From Marinimicrobium alkaliphilum (GTDB lineage: Bacteria > Pseudomonadota > Gammaproteobacteria > Pseudomonadales > Cellvibrionaceae): a DNA stretch of 64,000 nt. This document shows, one piece after another, positions 18,144 through 27,697 of the stretch (positions are counted from its first letter, which is position 1; the number at the start of each line of letters is the position of its first letter). The notes below the pieces were generated by a model. It ran no database searches. It saw nothing but the letters and a program-made list of their open reading frames with translations, and was not told the origin of the DNA. The stretch lies in NCBI RefSeq assembly GCF_003259155.1, contig NZ_QGMQ01000005.1, positions 186,001-250,000 on the forward strand. Direction: 5' to 3'. The translations under genes were made by a program, and so were the position numbers.

Positions 18144-19454
18144 CTATGGAATAAGACCAATGGGTATGGCGAACGCCATGAGTATCAACGAGAAGATCCA
18201 CATCCAGATGAATGAGTACCTCAGGTGTTTGCCTATCTCAAGGCCGGCGAGCCCCAGACCGAGCCAAAGCGCCGGTGAGAATGGGCTCAAGAATGTACCG
18301 ATAACGTTGCCGATGATCAGCGCATAAATGGTGCTGGTTGTGGGCACATCGTGAGTGGCGACGATCTGCTCAACAATGGGCAGCAGCGCGAAGTAATAGG
18401 CATCCGTACTCAGGAGAAGATCCAGGGGCAAGCCGAATACGCCGATGATCAAATGAAGATGAGGGATAACGGAATCGGGCAGTATTAACACCATATCCTC
18501 GGCAATTGAACGCAACATGCCGGTACCGTTGAGTATCCCCAGAAGGCTGCCGGCAGACAGGATGATGGCGCCCATCAGGAGCGCGTTGGGCGCGTGGGCT
18601 TTGATCCGCTCCATCTGCATGGTGACCGACGGGTAATTGAGGAGCAGGACCACCCCAAGACCGAGCATGAAAATGTAGGCTGACGGCAAGATGCCGGTGA
18701 CCAGACTGGTCAGCACCGCCAAAAACACAACGAAATTGAGCCACAGTAGTTTGGGCCTGACAAGCTCAGCGTCTTCTGGTGCGGTATCAACAGCGGGCTC
18801 ATAGGGACTGTCGTCCTCTACAGGCATACCGCCACCCTTGGCAATCCGACGTTTTTCACGAATGCCAAACAGCCCGGCGAAAACGACCAGCAAAACAGCC
18901 CCCACGGCCTGCACGGGAATGAGCGGTTGCCAAACGTCAATGGGGTCCATCTCGAACACCGCCGCGGCTCTGCCGACAGGGCCCGCCCACGGCATCAGGT
19001 TGAGGATACCCGCCCCGGTAGCGAGGAGCATCATCATTAGATAGGGATTCATTCCCAAGCGTTTGTAGAGCGGAAGCAACGCCGGAATAGTGAGCAAGAA
19101 AGTCGTCGCTCCCGCGCCGTCCAGATGTGCAAGCATGCCCACGATGGCGGTGCCAATCGCGACTGAAATGACATTGCCGCCCGATATCTTGACCAGGAAG
19201 CGAACCAGGGGATTAAACAATCCGGCGTCTTGCAATACACCAAAAAAGATAATCGCGAAAATGAACATGGTGGCGACTTGCACCACCGACCCGAGACCGG
19301 TCGTGAAGAATGCGCCGATCTCATCGAACCCGAAGCCGGCAAGCACCGCCCCGCAGAAAGGAATCAGCGTGAGGCCCACAATAGGCGTTACTTTTCTGAG
19401 GACCAACAGAAGTACTATCGTCAGTACTGTCAGCAGGCCTATAAGCGTCAACAT
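18144..19454 (-). CDS. CitMHS-family citrate/tricarboxylate transporter
   Basis: The 436-residue integral membrane protein has about 11-12 hydrophobic segments and a charged cytoplasmic loop near residues 205-240. The N-terminal VTPIVGLTLIPF, the central LAHLDGAGATTFLLTIPALLPLYKRL and the late SPALWLGLGLAG are typical of the CitM/CitH family, which carries citrate complexed with divalent metal in symport with H+. I chose the ATG at 19454 because AGGGG lies 8-12 nt upstream; a GTG at 19463 is also in frame. It is followed upstream by a TctE/TctD-like kinase-regulator pair on the same strand, a common arrangement for regulated tricarboxylate uptake. The metal and substrate preference is not visible. 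Confidence 0.88.
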   Translation of the reverse strand: MLTLIGLLTVLTIVLLLVLRKVTPIVGLTLIPFCGAVLAGFGFDEIGAFFTTGLGSVVQVATMFIFAIIFFGVLQDAGLFNPLVRFLVKISGGNVISVAIGTAIVGMLAHLDGAGATTFLLTIPALLPLYKRLGMNPYLMMMLLATGAGILNLMPWAGPVGRAAAVFEMDPIDVWQPLIPVQAVGAVLLVVFAGLFGIREKRRIAKGGGMPVEDDSPYEPAVDTAPEDAELVRPKLLWLNFVVFLAVLTSLVTGILPSAYIFMLGLGVVLLLNYPSVTMQMERIKAHAPNALLMGAIILSAGSLLGILNGTGMLRSIAEDMVLILPDSVIPHLHLIIGVFGLPLDLLLSTDAYYFALLPIVEQIVATHDVPTTSTIYALIIGNVIGTFLSPFSPALWLGLGLAGLEIGKHLRYSFIWMWIFSLILMAFAIPIGLIP

Positions 19455-19678
19455 TGAAACCACCCCTGAAACGACTATTTCCGGATTTATCGCTTTTTCG
19501 TCTCGGAATGGCTGCTTAGAGCCTGAATCTTATGGTCCTTGGTTGGATAATCACGGAAATTAAGTATTTATTAAAGCCGAGACAGCTTGATTCATTGTAT
19601 TCAATGAACCTGTCAGAACGCTGTCGCCACGCGGGGCTTCTGGAAGACAGATGATAGTGGGGTGATATTGTCGCGAAA

Positions 19679-21079
19679 CTACGCCAATGGCTGCGAAGTG
19701 GGAAAGATGACTTCGACTCTAAGTCCATGACTGCTCGCACGGGGGTCGAGCAATCGGACCTTGACACCCAGCCTTTCTGCGGTTTCTTTCACGATAGCGA
19801 GGCCAAGGCCGCTGCCCTGGCGAGGGTGGTCCCGATCCAGGCGGTAGAATCGGCTGAATACGGCTTGCCGGTAGGCCGGATCGATCCCGGGGCCGTCGTC
19901 TTCAATGACCACGATAACGCCCGAATCAGCCGACGTGAGCTTGATACTGACGTGGCCACCGCGCTGGTTATACCGAATGGCATTGTCGATAATGTTGGTC
20001 AGAAGTTCGGAAGCCAGGGTCTGCTCAGTGACAACGGTCAGGCTGGCGTCAGGCGCTTCAAAATGTAAATCGATGTCGGCGCGCACCGCGACCGGCGCAA
20101 TCTCTTCAGCGACAAGCCGCGCCAACTGGACAATATTGGTGTGCTCCATGCGAATAGCGGTGCCTTTGCTTGCTTCGTCCGCTCGCGCCAAGGCGAGCAA
20201 CTGGGTCAGCAGACGCTGGAGGTGTGCGGTAGCCGCCTGTATATCCTCAAGTGACTGTTTCGCCGGTTGGTCGTTAATGTATTCCGGTTTTATCAGTGAC
20301 AAGTGTGTTTTCAGAATGGACAGGGGCGTTCGCATCTGGTGAGCGGCGTCAGCCGTAAAGCGACGCATCGTCTCGATAGCCCGCTCAACACGGCTCAATA
20401 GACTGTTAAACCCGGTGATCAGTTCGTGAAGTTCACTGGGAACCTGATCCAGGGCTATAGGCGTCAAGTCTCTGGACGACCGGCGCTCGATATTCTGCCT
20501 GAGAATGTTCAGGGGTTGGAGGCCCCATCTGACAGCGAGGGGAAGCAACAGCACAATAAGTCCGATAAGAAGTACTTCCAGAAATACAAGCCCCACAATC
20601 ATGCGCTGCCTGAGTGCTTCGCGAGTGTCCAGGGTTTCCGCTACCTGGATGACCACGGGGGGTTGGATAAGAGAGACTCTTTCCCGGGTCGATGCAATGC
20701 GAACAGGAAAGCCACGAAAATTGGCATACTTGAAAGTTACCTCGCCATCCCTATCGGACAACGATTCAGCTTTTGGTAAATCGTAACCTGAAACCAGCTC
20801 CTGGCCTTCTCTGACACTGTAATAAACATTGTTGCGCAGATCGGTCTCGAGCATACCGAGCGCCCAGGGAGGGAGATCAAAGGTAATCTGTTCGTCTTCG
20901 ATGGCGACGGTTTCAGCAATAATTCTTGCAGACGCGCCGAGTACCCTGTCATTCACCCCTTCGACTATTCGGTCAATCACCAGGATACCGCCCGCGCCCA
21001 GAATGAGCGCCAAGGCAGCGGTCGGTACAATCAGTACAAGCAGTAGACGGCGTGTGAGACCCAGGTAACTGTGATACAC
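19679..21079 (-). CDS. Sensor histidine kinase, TctE-like
   Basis: The 466-residue membrane kinase has a transmembrane helix at about 12-36, a periplasmic sensor region at about 37-160 (two-component sensor kinase N-terminal type), a second helix at about 161-182, a HAMP-like linker, a dimerisation/phosphoacceptor site AAHQMRTP with His247, and a catalytic domain with N box (NIIDNAIRYN), EDDGPGID and GSGLGLAIV. It starts with GTG 3 bp after the response-regulator stop, with GGAAGAAGAG as ribosome-binding site inside that gene, so the pair is translationally coupled. TctE-type kinases usually sense tricarboxylates. The adjacent CitMHS gene supports that reading. Confidence 0.9.
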   Translation of the reverse strand: MYHSYLGLTRRLLLVLIVPTAALALILGAGGILVIDRIVEGVNDRVLGASARIIAETVAIEDEQITFDLPPWALGMLETDLRNNVYYSVREGQELVSGYDLPKAESLSDRDGEVTFKYANFRGFPVRIASTRERVSLIQPPVVIQVAETLDTREALRQRMIVGLVFLEVLLIGLIVLLLPLAVRWGLQPLNILRQNIERRSSRDLTPIALDQVPSELHELITGFNSLLSRVERAIETMRRFTADAAHQMRTPLSILKTHLSLIKPEYINDQPAKQSLEDIQAATAHLQRLLTQLLALARADEASKGTAIRMEHTNIVQLARLVAEEIAPVAVRADIDLHFEAPDASLTVVTEQTLASELLTNIIDNAIRYNQRGGHVSIKLTSADSGVIVVIEDDGPGIDPAYRQAVFSRFYRLDRDHPRQGSGLGLAIVKETAERLGVKVRLLDPRASSHGLRVEVIFPTSQPLA

Positions 21080-21082
21080 CTT

Positions 21083-21751
21083 TTACTCTTCTTCCAATAG
21101 ATAACCCAGACCGCGCAGGGTACGAATACGGGGCCCATCCGGCGCCAGTTTTTTCCTGAGCCTGGCGATATACAGTTGAATAGCGTTAGGGCTGACACTG
21201 TCGTTGAAATTGAAAACCTCGGCTGTCAGCCTGTCATTGGATACCACTTTACCGGCGTTCACAATCAGACGCTCCAGCACCAGCCATTCGCGGTGACGGA
21301 GCTCGATCAACCGGTCGTTTACGTGGACAGTCCCATGGGAGCGATCGAACACAAGGTTTCCGATTTTAAGGGAGGGTGTCGGGTCTCCTTGTGGACGCCT
21401 GAGAAGCGCGCGCAGGCGAGCGGCGAGCTCTCCTGTTTCAAATGGCTTCAACAGATAATCGTCGGCACCTCTATCCAACCCCTGAATCCGGTCTTCTATC
21501 GCGTCCCTGGCCGTTAAAATCAGTATTGGTGTCGCATTTCCGCTGGCCCGCAACCGGTCAAGTACCTTGAAGCCAGAGATATCAGGAAGGCCGATGTCGA
21601 TGATGATGATGGCGTAGGGCTGGTCACTGGCCATCGTGAGACCCATTTTTCCGTCGAAGGCCGGATCAATGGCAAACCCGTGTCCGGAGAGGGATGCAAC
21701 TATCCCCCGGGAGAGTGAAACGTCGTCTTCAATCAAAAGCACCCGAGCCAT
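21083..21751 (-). CDS. OmpR-family response regulator, TctD-like
   Basis: The 222-residue regulator has a receiver domain (acidic pair at 9-10, phosphoacceptor Asp52 in IDIGLPD, Thr80, Lys102 in LKPF) and a C-terminal winged-helix DNA-binding domain from about 125 (RHREWLVLERL, then SPNAIQLYIARLRKKL and IRTLRGLGYLL). It is the first gene of the pair with the kinase and reads toward the CitMHS transporter, its likely target. No operator could be identified in the 215-bp gap in front of the transporter. Confidence 0.92.
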   Translation of the reverse strand: MARVLLIEDDVSLSRGIVASLSGHGFAIDPAFDGKMGLTMASDQPYAIIIIDIGLPDISGFKVLDRLRASGNATPILILTARDAIEDRIQGLDRGADDYLLKPFETGELAARLRALLRRPQGDPTPSLKIGNLVFDRSHGTVHVNDRLIELRHREWLVLERLIVNAGKVVSNDRLTAEVFNFNDSVSPNAIQLYIARLRKKLAPDGPRIRTLRGLGYLLEEE

Positions 21752-21898
21752 ATAGCATGCCTTTTCAATACATGACTAGACTAAGACGTTTGCTTTGAAA
21801 GGTCAATGAAGTCACTAATGGTAATAAAAACAATGGCTTGGTAACGAATTTATCGATGAGGTTGACCCGACTACCAAGCCCTCTGCAATCATGCGCGC

Positions 21899-21928
21899 CC
21901 CACCTGGCAACAGAGGAAGCCAGGTGGG
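21899..21928. other. 10-bp perfect hairpin between convergently or serially transcribed genes
   Basis: CCCACCTGGC and GCCAGGTGGG form a perfect 10-bp stem around a 10-nt loop, about 35 nt past the stop of the ankyrin gene. There is no T-run on either strand, so it may be a weak terminator or an mRNA-end stabiliser. Confidence 0.5.
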
Positions 21929-21962
21929 ACACTGAGTTACGGCGATAGACGGCGACCCGTAT

Positions 21963-23420
21963 TTACATCAGGCCCAGTAACCGATTCTTCATAAAGTGCT
22001 CATTGGTCTTCAGGAGATCACTGGCGGTTTTTCCATCAGGATTTCTAACAGACGTGTCCGCACCCGACTCGATCAGAAACTCCATAGCGCCCGAGTTATA
22101 GGTCCTGGCCGCATAGATCATCAGCGGCGTCATGCCGTCAGCATTGGTCGCGTTGACGTCAGCGCCCGCTTCTACAAGAAGCCGCAGAATCTCGACCGAC
22201 TGGTCGGCGCCCGCTGCAATTGTCAGTGCTGTGGAACCGTCCGAAAGACCCTCGGTAGGCTTAAGACCGTACTCATTCATCAACAGCTTGATCATTTTGG
22301 GGCCGCCTTTGTAGACATGCCCATTGCCCAGGGCATTCATCAAGGCATTGACACCATTGTCGTTGACCGCGTGCACGTCAGCACCCGCATCGGCAAGCAG
22401 CCGGATGATCGCCGGGCCGTGGAGCTGGGCGAGACCGGCCTGAATGAAAGCGGTAGTGCCATTGTTGTCAGTGGCGTTGACATCCTGGTCCATTTCCAAA
22501 AGTCTGGCGGCCACTTCGGCGCTATTTCGTCCTGAGCGGATAAGCGCCGTGGCACCATTGTTGTCTGTACCGTCAACGCTGAGCCCCTGCTCCAGAAGCC
22601 AGTCCAGAACCTTCACATTCGGATTGTTGACCGCAGCCAGCATGGCGGCATTCTGCCCGTCCCTGCCGACCTTGTTGATATCGCTGTGTTTCGCCAGGTG
22701 CGTAACAACGTCGAATGAGGGATTGCGCCAGGCCGCATTCAAAAATGCATCCCACCCCTGATTATCAATATCGTCATAGGCGAGCCCGAGCGAGTGAAAA
22801 AACTCGAACACGTGAACATAGCGCGAGCGCATCGCGGCTTCATGCATCGCGGTACGGCCGTTTCTGTCTTTAAGGTTAATATCGACGCCCGCCTTGATCA
22901 GCTCTCTGAAAACCTCAAGGTCTGGCTGTAGACGAACCGCATGGGCAAACGAGTTGCGCTTGACAATATCCAGATGGTTCACATCCACACCCGGCTGGGC
23001 GAGAACCTGACGAACGGCCTCGGCCGTGCCTCCCTTGGACACCCAAAATATCGCCGGGCGGTCTTCAAGCTGAGGGACATTCATCTTGGCGCCCTTCTCA
23101 ATCAGGAACTCCCAGACATCTTCACCGGCCATGGCATTCCCTGCCCTTACGATGATTGATGAGCCCGAGCGGTTGGTTTCGTTGATGTCGAAGCCTGCAT
23201 CAAGCTGTTCCTGAATCATCTCAATGGTCACCGGTTCAAACCAATGATCCTGCTTGATCAGATCGTTATCTGTTGATGAACCAAAAGCGGAAGCCGACAC
23301 GGCGGCTGCGGCCGCGACAATTAACGCGCTGATTTTTCGGCGTGTCGGAAAGCACATCGACAATACACTTTTCTTGTTTCGCGAAGAAACGTTATGTTCT
23401 ATTTTCATCATTGACTCCAT
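21963..23420 (-). CDS. Exported ankyrin-repeat protein
   Basis: The 485-residue product has a long positively charged N-terminus and then a hydrophobic Ala-rich stretch (IVAAAAAVSASAF), so it is probably exported to the periplasm. The rest is about ten ankyrin repeats. Clear ones include AGVDINLKDRNGRTAMHEAA, DNNGTTAFIQAG, AGADVHAVNDNGVNALMNAL and AGADVNATNADGMTPLMIYA. It begins 34 bp after the siderophore-type TBDR gene, so the two form an operon. The first ATG is at 23420; ATGs at 23411 and 23408 have GGAG upstream and may be the true start. Ankyrin repeats mediate protein contact, so it could be a periplasmic partner of the receptor. This is inferred. Confidence 0.82.
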   Translation of the reverse strand: MESMMKIEHNVSSRNKKSVLSMCFPTRRKISALIVAAAAAVSASAFGSSTDNDLIKQDHWFEPVTIEMIQEQLDAGFDINETNRSGSSIIVRAGNAMAGEDVWEFLIEKGAKMNVPQLEDRPAIFWVSKGGTAEAVRQVLAQPGVDVNHLDIVKRNSFAHAVRLQPDLEVFRELIKAGVDINLKDRNGRTAMHEAAMRSRYVHVFEFFHSLGLAYDDIDNQGWDAFLNAAWRNPSFDVVTHLAKHSDINKVGRDGQNAAMLAAVNNPNVKVLDWLLEQGLSVDGTDNNGATALIRSGRNSAEVAARLLEMDQDVNATDNNGTTAFIQAGLAQLHGPAIIRLLADAGADVHAVNDNGVNALMNALGNGHVYKGGPKMIKLLMNEYGLKPTEGLSDGSTALTIAAGADQSVEILRLLVEAGADVNATNADGMTPLMIYAARTYNSGAMEFLIESGADTSVRNPDGKTASDLLKTNEHFMKNRLLGLM

Positions 23421-23454
23421 CGTCTCAATAGCTGATTAGAAAATCTGCGGTGCT

Positions 23455-25590
23455 TTATTGAATGGTGTAACGCAACTCCAGAAATGCCGTTCGTGGCTTA
23501 CCGACGTAGTGCCCCGTGCGCTCACGGAAGCCGGCTGTGGCGTACTCTTCGTCGAGGAGATTGTCCATTCTCAGCATCGCACGCCAGGGGCCCGTTTCGT
23601 AGATGACAGAAGCGTCGAAGATTGTGTAGGACTGCACGACCTGGTCATCGACACTGATTCGTTCGTCGACAAAGTCACCGCCAAGCGCAACGGCCCAACC
23701 AGACTGACCAAACTGGTAGCGTGTCCAGAAACCCAGGGTATGTTCCGGTGCGTTGGCAAAACGATCGCCGATGTTGTCGCCCAGCGATCGGGCATCTTCT
23801 GTGAACCCTTCGGTGATGCGAATTCGGTTGTAGGCATAGTTGACGGTGGCTACCCAGTCCGGCGTGATATCGACAGCAAGATCCAGTTCCAGACCTCGGC
23901 TGGTGACTTCACCCGCCGGCAGTAAATTGTCAAAGCCATCATCCAGTACATCGCCGCGCGGATCGTCCTGAAGGACGTTGTCGCGTCTGATCTGGTAGAT
24001 AGCGGCGGAAGATTGAATGCGGCCGCCCATCAAGGCGGTTTTCAGCCCCATTTCAACCATATCGCCTTGACTGGGATCGAACGGGCCACCCCGTTGAGGA
24101 ATTTGGGAGCCCGGGTCCTGGGGTTCAAAGCTGGTCGCGTACTGCGCATACAGACTCACATCGTCCCGCGCACGGTAGACACCGCCAAGCCGATAGCTGA
24201 CCTGGCTATCCGAATACTTTTCGCCGTTAACATCATCTTCAAAACTGTCGTAGCGCAGACCACCGACCATAACCACTGGCCCAACAGTCACCTCATCCAG
24301 GACGTAGAAGCCTTGTCTTTCCATAGAGAACTCATTGGGTACAACCGGCGCTGAATCGTAGGTGCTCGTGGGGACCTGTCCATAAACCGGGTTGAAAAGG
24401 CTCAAGGGGGGCGGAAGGCCTTCCGTCGGGGAGTTCTCACCGGTCAGCCGACTGGCGAAGCGGTTTTCGTCTCCGGTAAAGTAGTCCATGCCAACCAGCA
24501 CGCGGTTTCTTATGTTGGAATCAAGATCCATATCCCAAACCGCATTTGCGCCGAACGACACGTTTTCCTGGTTTCGCTCCTGCTCTCGCCACTGACGCCT
24601 GACACTGTCAACCTGACCATCCCCGGTGGAGTCAAAGAGTCTGTTCATCTCATGGTAATTTTGGGCTTCATCGGCATCGTTATAGCGCAGCGTCGCATCC
24701 AGGGTTAGGCCCTCGATGGGCCGCGAGTCAATGCTGAACTGTGCCACTTCAGAGCGCATTTTCAGAAAATCTGTTGGCTCGTTATGGTTCCAACGGACAC
24801 TGGTGATAAAGTTGCCTTCGTCATCCACGGGCACCCCGCGCAGTCGAGCGCCGTGGCGAATCATGTCATAGTGGGTGTACTGAAGGGTCGCGGTGGTGTG
24901 GTGATTGAGGGAATAGGACAGACCAAGATCCACAACCTCGGTTTCCTGGGAAGCATGGTGCCGAAGCAACCCTTTGTCTTCATAGAAAACCCCGGCCCGG
25001 CCAGAGAAACTGTCGCTCAGTGGACCGGATACTTCCGCCATCGCGCCGCGGCGATCTTCATCCCCGACAACAGCTCGCAAGGTGCCCTGGAGTGTATCCG
25101 TCGGTTTCTTGGTAACATAGTTGAACAGGCCGCCGGGAGCGCCTGGACCGTAAAGCATCCCAGCCGGGCCTTTCAAAAACTCAACGCGCTGAATATTGAA
25201 CAGTTGGGGAACCGCAAAGCCCGCATTCGGATCACCGCGCAGGCCATCGTAGTAAATTTCTTCTTGCCTGAAGCCTCGGGCCGATACACCCGCGAAGCTG
25301 TAGAAGGAAACGCCGGAAATGTTTCGGTACAGATCGCCGGCATCACGAGCGCCCTGGTCTTCGATCAACTCGACCGTCAGAGCACTGACTGTTTGGCTGG
25401 ATTCGAGCGGCTCTGTAGGCAGCTTGCCCACGTTACTGCTTTGAACGCGGTAGAGCTTGGCTGCCCGGCCGGTGATAAGAACTTCCTCGATGAATTCGGC
25501 CTGTTCCTGTGCTTGTAGTGGCGCGCTCTGGATAGCCATTGCGGCCACCATGGAGGACATTACGCTCAGCTTGAAGTTGTGCTTGCTCAT
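23455..25590 (-). CDS. TonB-dependent siderophore-type receptor
   Basis: The 711-residue receptor has a signal peptide (cleavage after PLQA, about residue 27), a TonB-box-like IEEVLITGR, and a plug with GVSARGFRQEEIYYDGLRGD and VEFLKGPAGMLYGPGAPGG, close to ferric-siderophore receptors of the FhuA/FoxA type. The C-terminus (LELRYTIQ) lacks the usual terminal Phe. It heads an operon with the ankyrin gene. I looked for a Fur box upstream and saw none I would call. The substrate may be a ferric siderophore or another small chelate. Confidence 0.86.
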   Translation of the reverse strand: MSKHNFKLSVMSSMVAAMAIQSAPLQAQEQAEFIEEVLITGRAAKLYRVQSSNVGKLPTEPLESSQTVSALTVELIEDQGARDAGDLYRNISGVSFYSFAGVSARGFRQEEIYYDGLRGDPNAGFAVPQLFNIQRVEFLKGPAGMLYGPGAPGGLFNYVTKKPTDTLQGTLRAVVGDEDRRGAMAEVSGPLSDSFSGRAGVFYEDKGLLRHHASQETEVVDLGLSYSLNHHTTATLQYTHYDMIRHGARLRGVPVDDEGNFITSVRWNHNEPTDFLKMRSEVAQFSIDSRPIEGLTLDATLRYNDADEAQNYHEMNRLFDSTGDGQVDSVRRQWREQERNQENVSFGANAVWDMDLDSNIRNRVLVGMDYFTGDENRFASRLTGENSPTEGLPPPLSLFNPVYGQVPTSTYDSAPVVPNEFSMERQGFYVLDEVTVGPVVMVGGLRYDSFEDDVNGEKYSDSQVSYRLGGVYRARDDVSLYAQYATSFEPQDPGSQIPQRGGPFDPSQGDMVEMGLKTALMGGRIQSSAAIYQIRRDNVLQDDPRGDVLDDGFDNLLPAGEVTSRGLELDLAVDITPDWVATVNYAYNRIRITEGFTEDARSLGDNIGDRFANAPEHTLGFWTRYQFGQSGWAVALGGDFVDERISVDDQVVQSYTIFDASVIYETGPWRAMLRMDNLLDEEYATAGFRERTGHYVGKPRTAFLELRYTIQ

Positions 25591-25909
25591 TTTTCACCCC
25601 GTATATTGTTATACTAAATCGGTGCAGGCGCCATGTGGCAAGGGCTTACACGCCTCAGGCAAGTGTTGGAGCCACCCTTTTGTAGCCTGACTATTGATCA
25701 CTCTAACAACATTGTTCTGTCACCGAGCTGTCACGGCCAGTTTTGTTTCCATTATTTTTGGCTGGCGATAGAGGTCGTGGATAACGGAGAAAACGGGAGA
25801 GAACGACGTAAGGAGAGGTTGAGTATCTATTTAAACGACTGATTTATATGCATTTTATTCGCATCCCTGCGAATAAGATGACCCTTCAGTAGCTGGCAAT
25901 GTGTGATCT
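25591..25909. other. Intergenic region with a 9-bp hairpin
   Basis: This region holds the promoter of the TBDR-ankyrin operon on the minus strand. A perfect inverted repeat, TTATTCGCA-TCCC-TGCGAATAA, lies at 25855-25876, about 35 nt past the stop of the ATP-grasp gene. It could end that transcript, though there is no T-run. No gene was seen. Confidence 0.45.
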
Positions 25910-27217
25910 CTAGACGTAAAAATCCAGATCCTCCTGGGCTTTCAGCAGATCCCGCATCTTGATCGGGTCATCGCCAAAGAAGAAGACCAGGCCCCAATGG
26001 GTGCCGAAGGCCGACCGATCGGGTACCGTCTCTTCTGCCGGAGGGACCAGCTCGTGCGACTCGAAATAGGGATGCTCAATGGTTTCCTTGGGCATCTCCA
26101 ACTTGCTCACCACGCGACGCCGTGGGTATACCCCGAAGCACCCGGCGTAGCCCTTCGCGTCAATCACTTCGCGGGGGAAGAAACTGTCCACTTCTTCCTG
26201 GGTGCTTTTGGGATCAAACACCAACATGGAAGCCTGGTACGCATTGAATCCGTAGGCTCTCTCGATAAGTTCAAAGGCCTTGAACCCGGGCGGACGATAG
26301 GCAACCTCACCAAAGTACATCTCGCCGTCTGCCGTGACGAAGTACTCGGGATGTATCAAGCCAAACTGAATGTCGAACGTCTTGATCAGCAACTCAATCT
26401 GCTTGGTAATTGCGTTGCGCCAGCTCTCAAGCTGCTCGGTTGCAGGGACGAAAACCGAGTAGCCCAACGTGACATATTCGGAGATATTGAGAAACTTGAT
26501 TTTGCCATCGTGGATCCAGGCCTCAACGGCGAACTCCCAGCCATCAAGATGACTTTCCATCAACAGGGGGTACTCTTCCGCCGGAATGTTGTCGATTTCA
26601 TCCACGGTACGGATCATTCGATGGCCGAGGCAACCGGCTTTGTCGAATGCTTTCACGTGTATCGGATCATCCGGGTCGCCATCAAGTTTGAGCAGCGTCT
26701 GGTTGACGCGCTTCATGAAGCGGACGATGTCTTCTTTTTCGTGGGCCTCCTCGAAGATTCCGACGCGTATGCCGCCAAGCTGGGCCCGGCGCTTCATCAA
26801 CGCTTTATCCCGAAACAGAATGGACTGGCCGTACATACGCGGGTTTCCCAGGAGGACAGAGTTGATGGCCCCAGACCATTCAACCGTTTCCTCGAACAGC
26901 GGTATGGCGACATCCACGCCCTTCGCTTTAAGCATCTCGGCAATCTGTAAGGACCGATCATTCAAACGGACAAAATCCCAAGGAATAAAGGGGATATTGT
27001 TCGCGGCGCAGAAATCTGCCGCCCAGTCCGGTGCAACCACTATATAGCGGCGATCAAACTTTTGGGCGGCCTTGATGGCATTGACGCTCCATCCAAGCAG
27101 TGCGATGTAGCCTTTGTTCGGATCCTTCGGGGTCTCGGTTCCGAGAACCGAATCCAGGGTAGGATCGCGCCAAGCCAGAACTTCTTGAGATAATTTGGAT
27201 TCAGGCGTGATCGACAT
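25910..27217 (-). CDS. ATP-grasp enzyme of unknown substrate
   Basis: The ATG at 27217 is chosen because AGGAG lies upstream at good spacing; the frame stays open upstream to 27343 without an RBS. The 435-residue product looks like an ATP-grasp carboxylate-amine ligase. It has an N-terminal domain with VAPDW and PLFEETVEWSG, a nucleotide-binding part with LLMESHLDGWEFAVEAW (about 219-235), and the metal-site strand MYFGEVAYRPPG (about 300-311). In most family members the last motif reads E-x-N-x-R; here Ala replaces the Asn (EVAYR). There is no signal peptide. It lies upstream of a TBDR operon on the same strand, but more than 300 bp away. I cannot name its product. Peptide-bond formation on a small acid or amino acid is the family norm. 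Confidence 0.72.
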   Translation of the reverse strand: MSITPESKLSQEVLAWRDPTLDSVLGTETPKDPNKGYIALLGWSVNAIKAAQKFDRRYIVVAPDWAADFCAANNIPFIPWDFVRLNDRSLQIAEMLKAKGVDVAIPLFEETVEWSGAINSVLLGNPRMYGQSILFRDKALMKRRAQLGGIRVGIFEEAHEKEDIVRFMKRVNQTLLKLDGDPDDPIHVKAFDKAGCLGHRMIRTVDEIDNIPAEEYPLLMESHLDGWEFAVEAWIHDGKIKFLNISEYVTLGYSVFVPATEQLESWRNAITKQIELLIKTFDIQFGLIHPEYFVTADGEMYFGEVAYRPPGFKAFELIERAYGFNAYQASMLVFDPKSTQEEVDSFFPREVIDAKGYAGCFGVYPRRRVVSKLEMPKETIEHPYFESHELVPPAEETVPDRSAFGTHWGLVFFFGDDPIKMRDLLKAQEDLDFYV

Positions 27218-27697
27218 TGACCATTCTCCTAATGATTTTGACAACAAAACCTCCACCGCACAGAAGCACGTCAGGTAAACCTGAACGTGGTGCCGAGAGC
27301 CAAGGTCAGTGGGTAGATAAGTGAAGAGCCGTGGATTCACCACGTACTTATAAAGATAGTCGTAAAGTCATGAGTTTGCCTGTTTTTTGATTAAAAAATC
27401 ATCAAATGGGTGTTTTTTGAGCCGGGGGAAACGACCAATAACACCTGATGATAAGAAAGCGGGGGCAAACGAGATATAAGGTTGTCCAATCAACCTTTGC
27501 CGCTATAACCGGCGAAATTGAAGGGATGCACGGTTACAGTGCGCTATGTTACCCTTCTAAGCAGTAGCGGATAGAAGGTTGATGCTGAGGAAATCCGCGC
27601 TCGTTTTAGAAGCCGGTCATTGTTTCGCTAGTTTGATAGGTATGGCTGATGATCTTTATCTATTCCATTAACAAAGTTTATAGGCACTTAATTTACC
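27218..27697. other. Divergent intergenic region
   Basis: This region separates the divergent ATP-grasp and diguanylate cyclase genes. A 7-bp perfect inverted repeat, AAGGTTG-TCCAAT-CAACCTT, lies at 27478-27497 and could be an operator. Poly-A/T tracts occur near 27380-27420. I did not identify promoters with confidence and saw no RNA gene. Confidence 0.4.
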
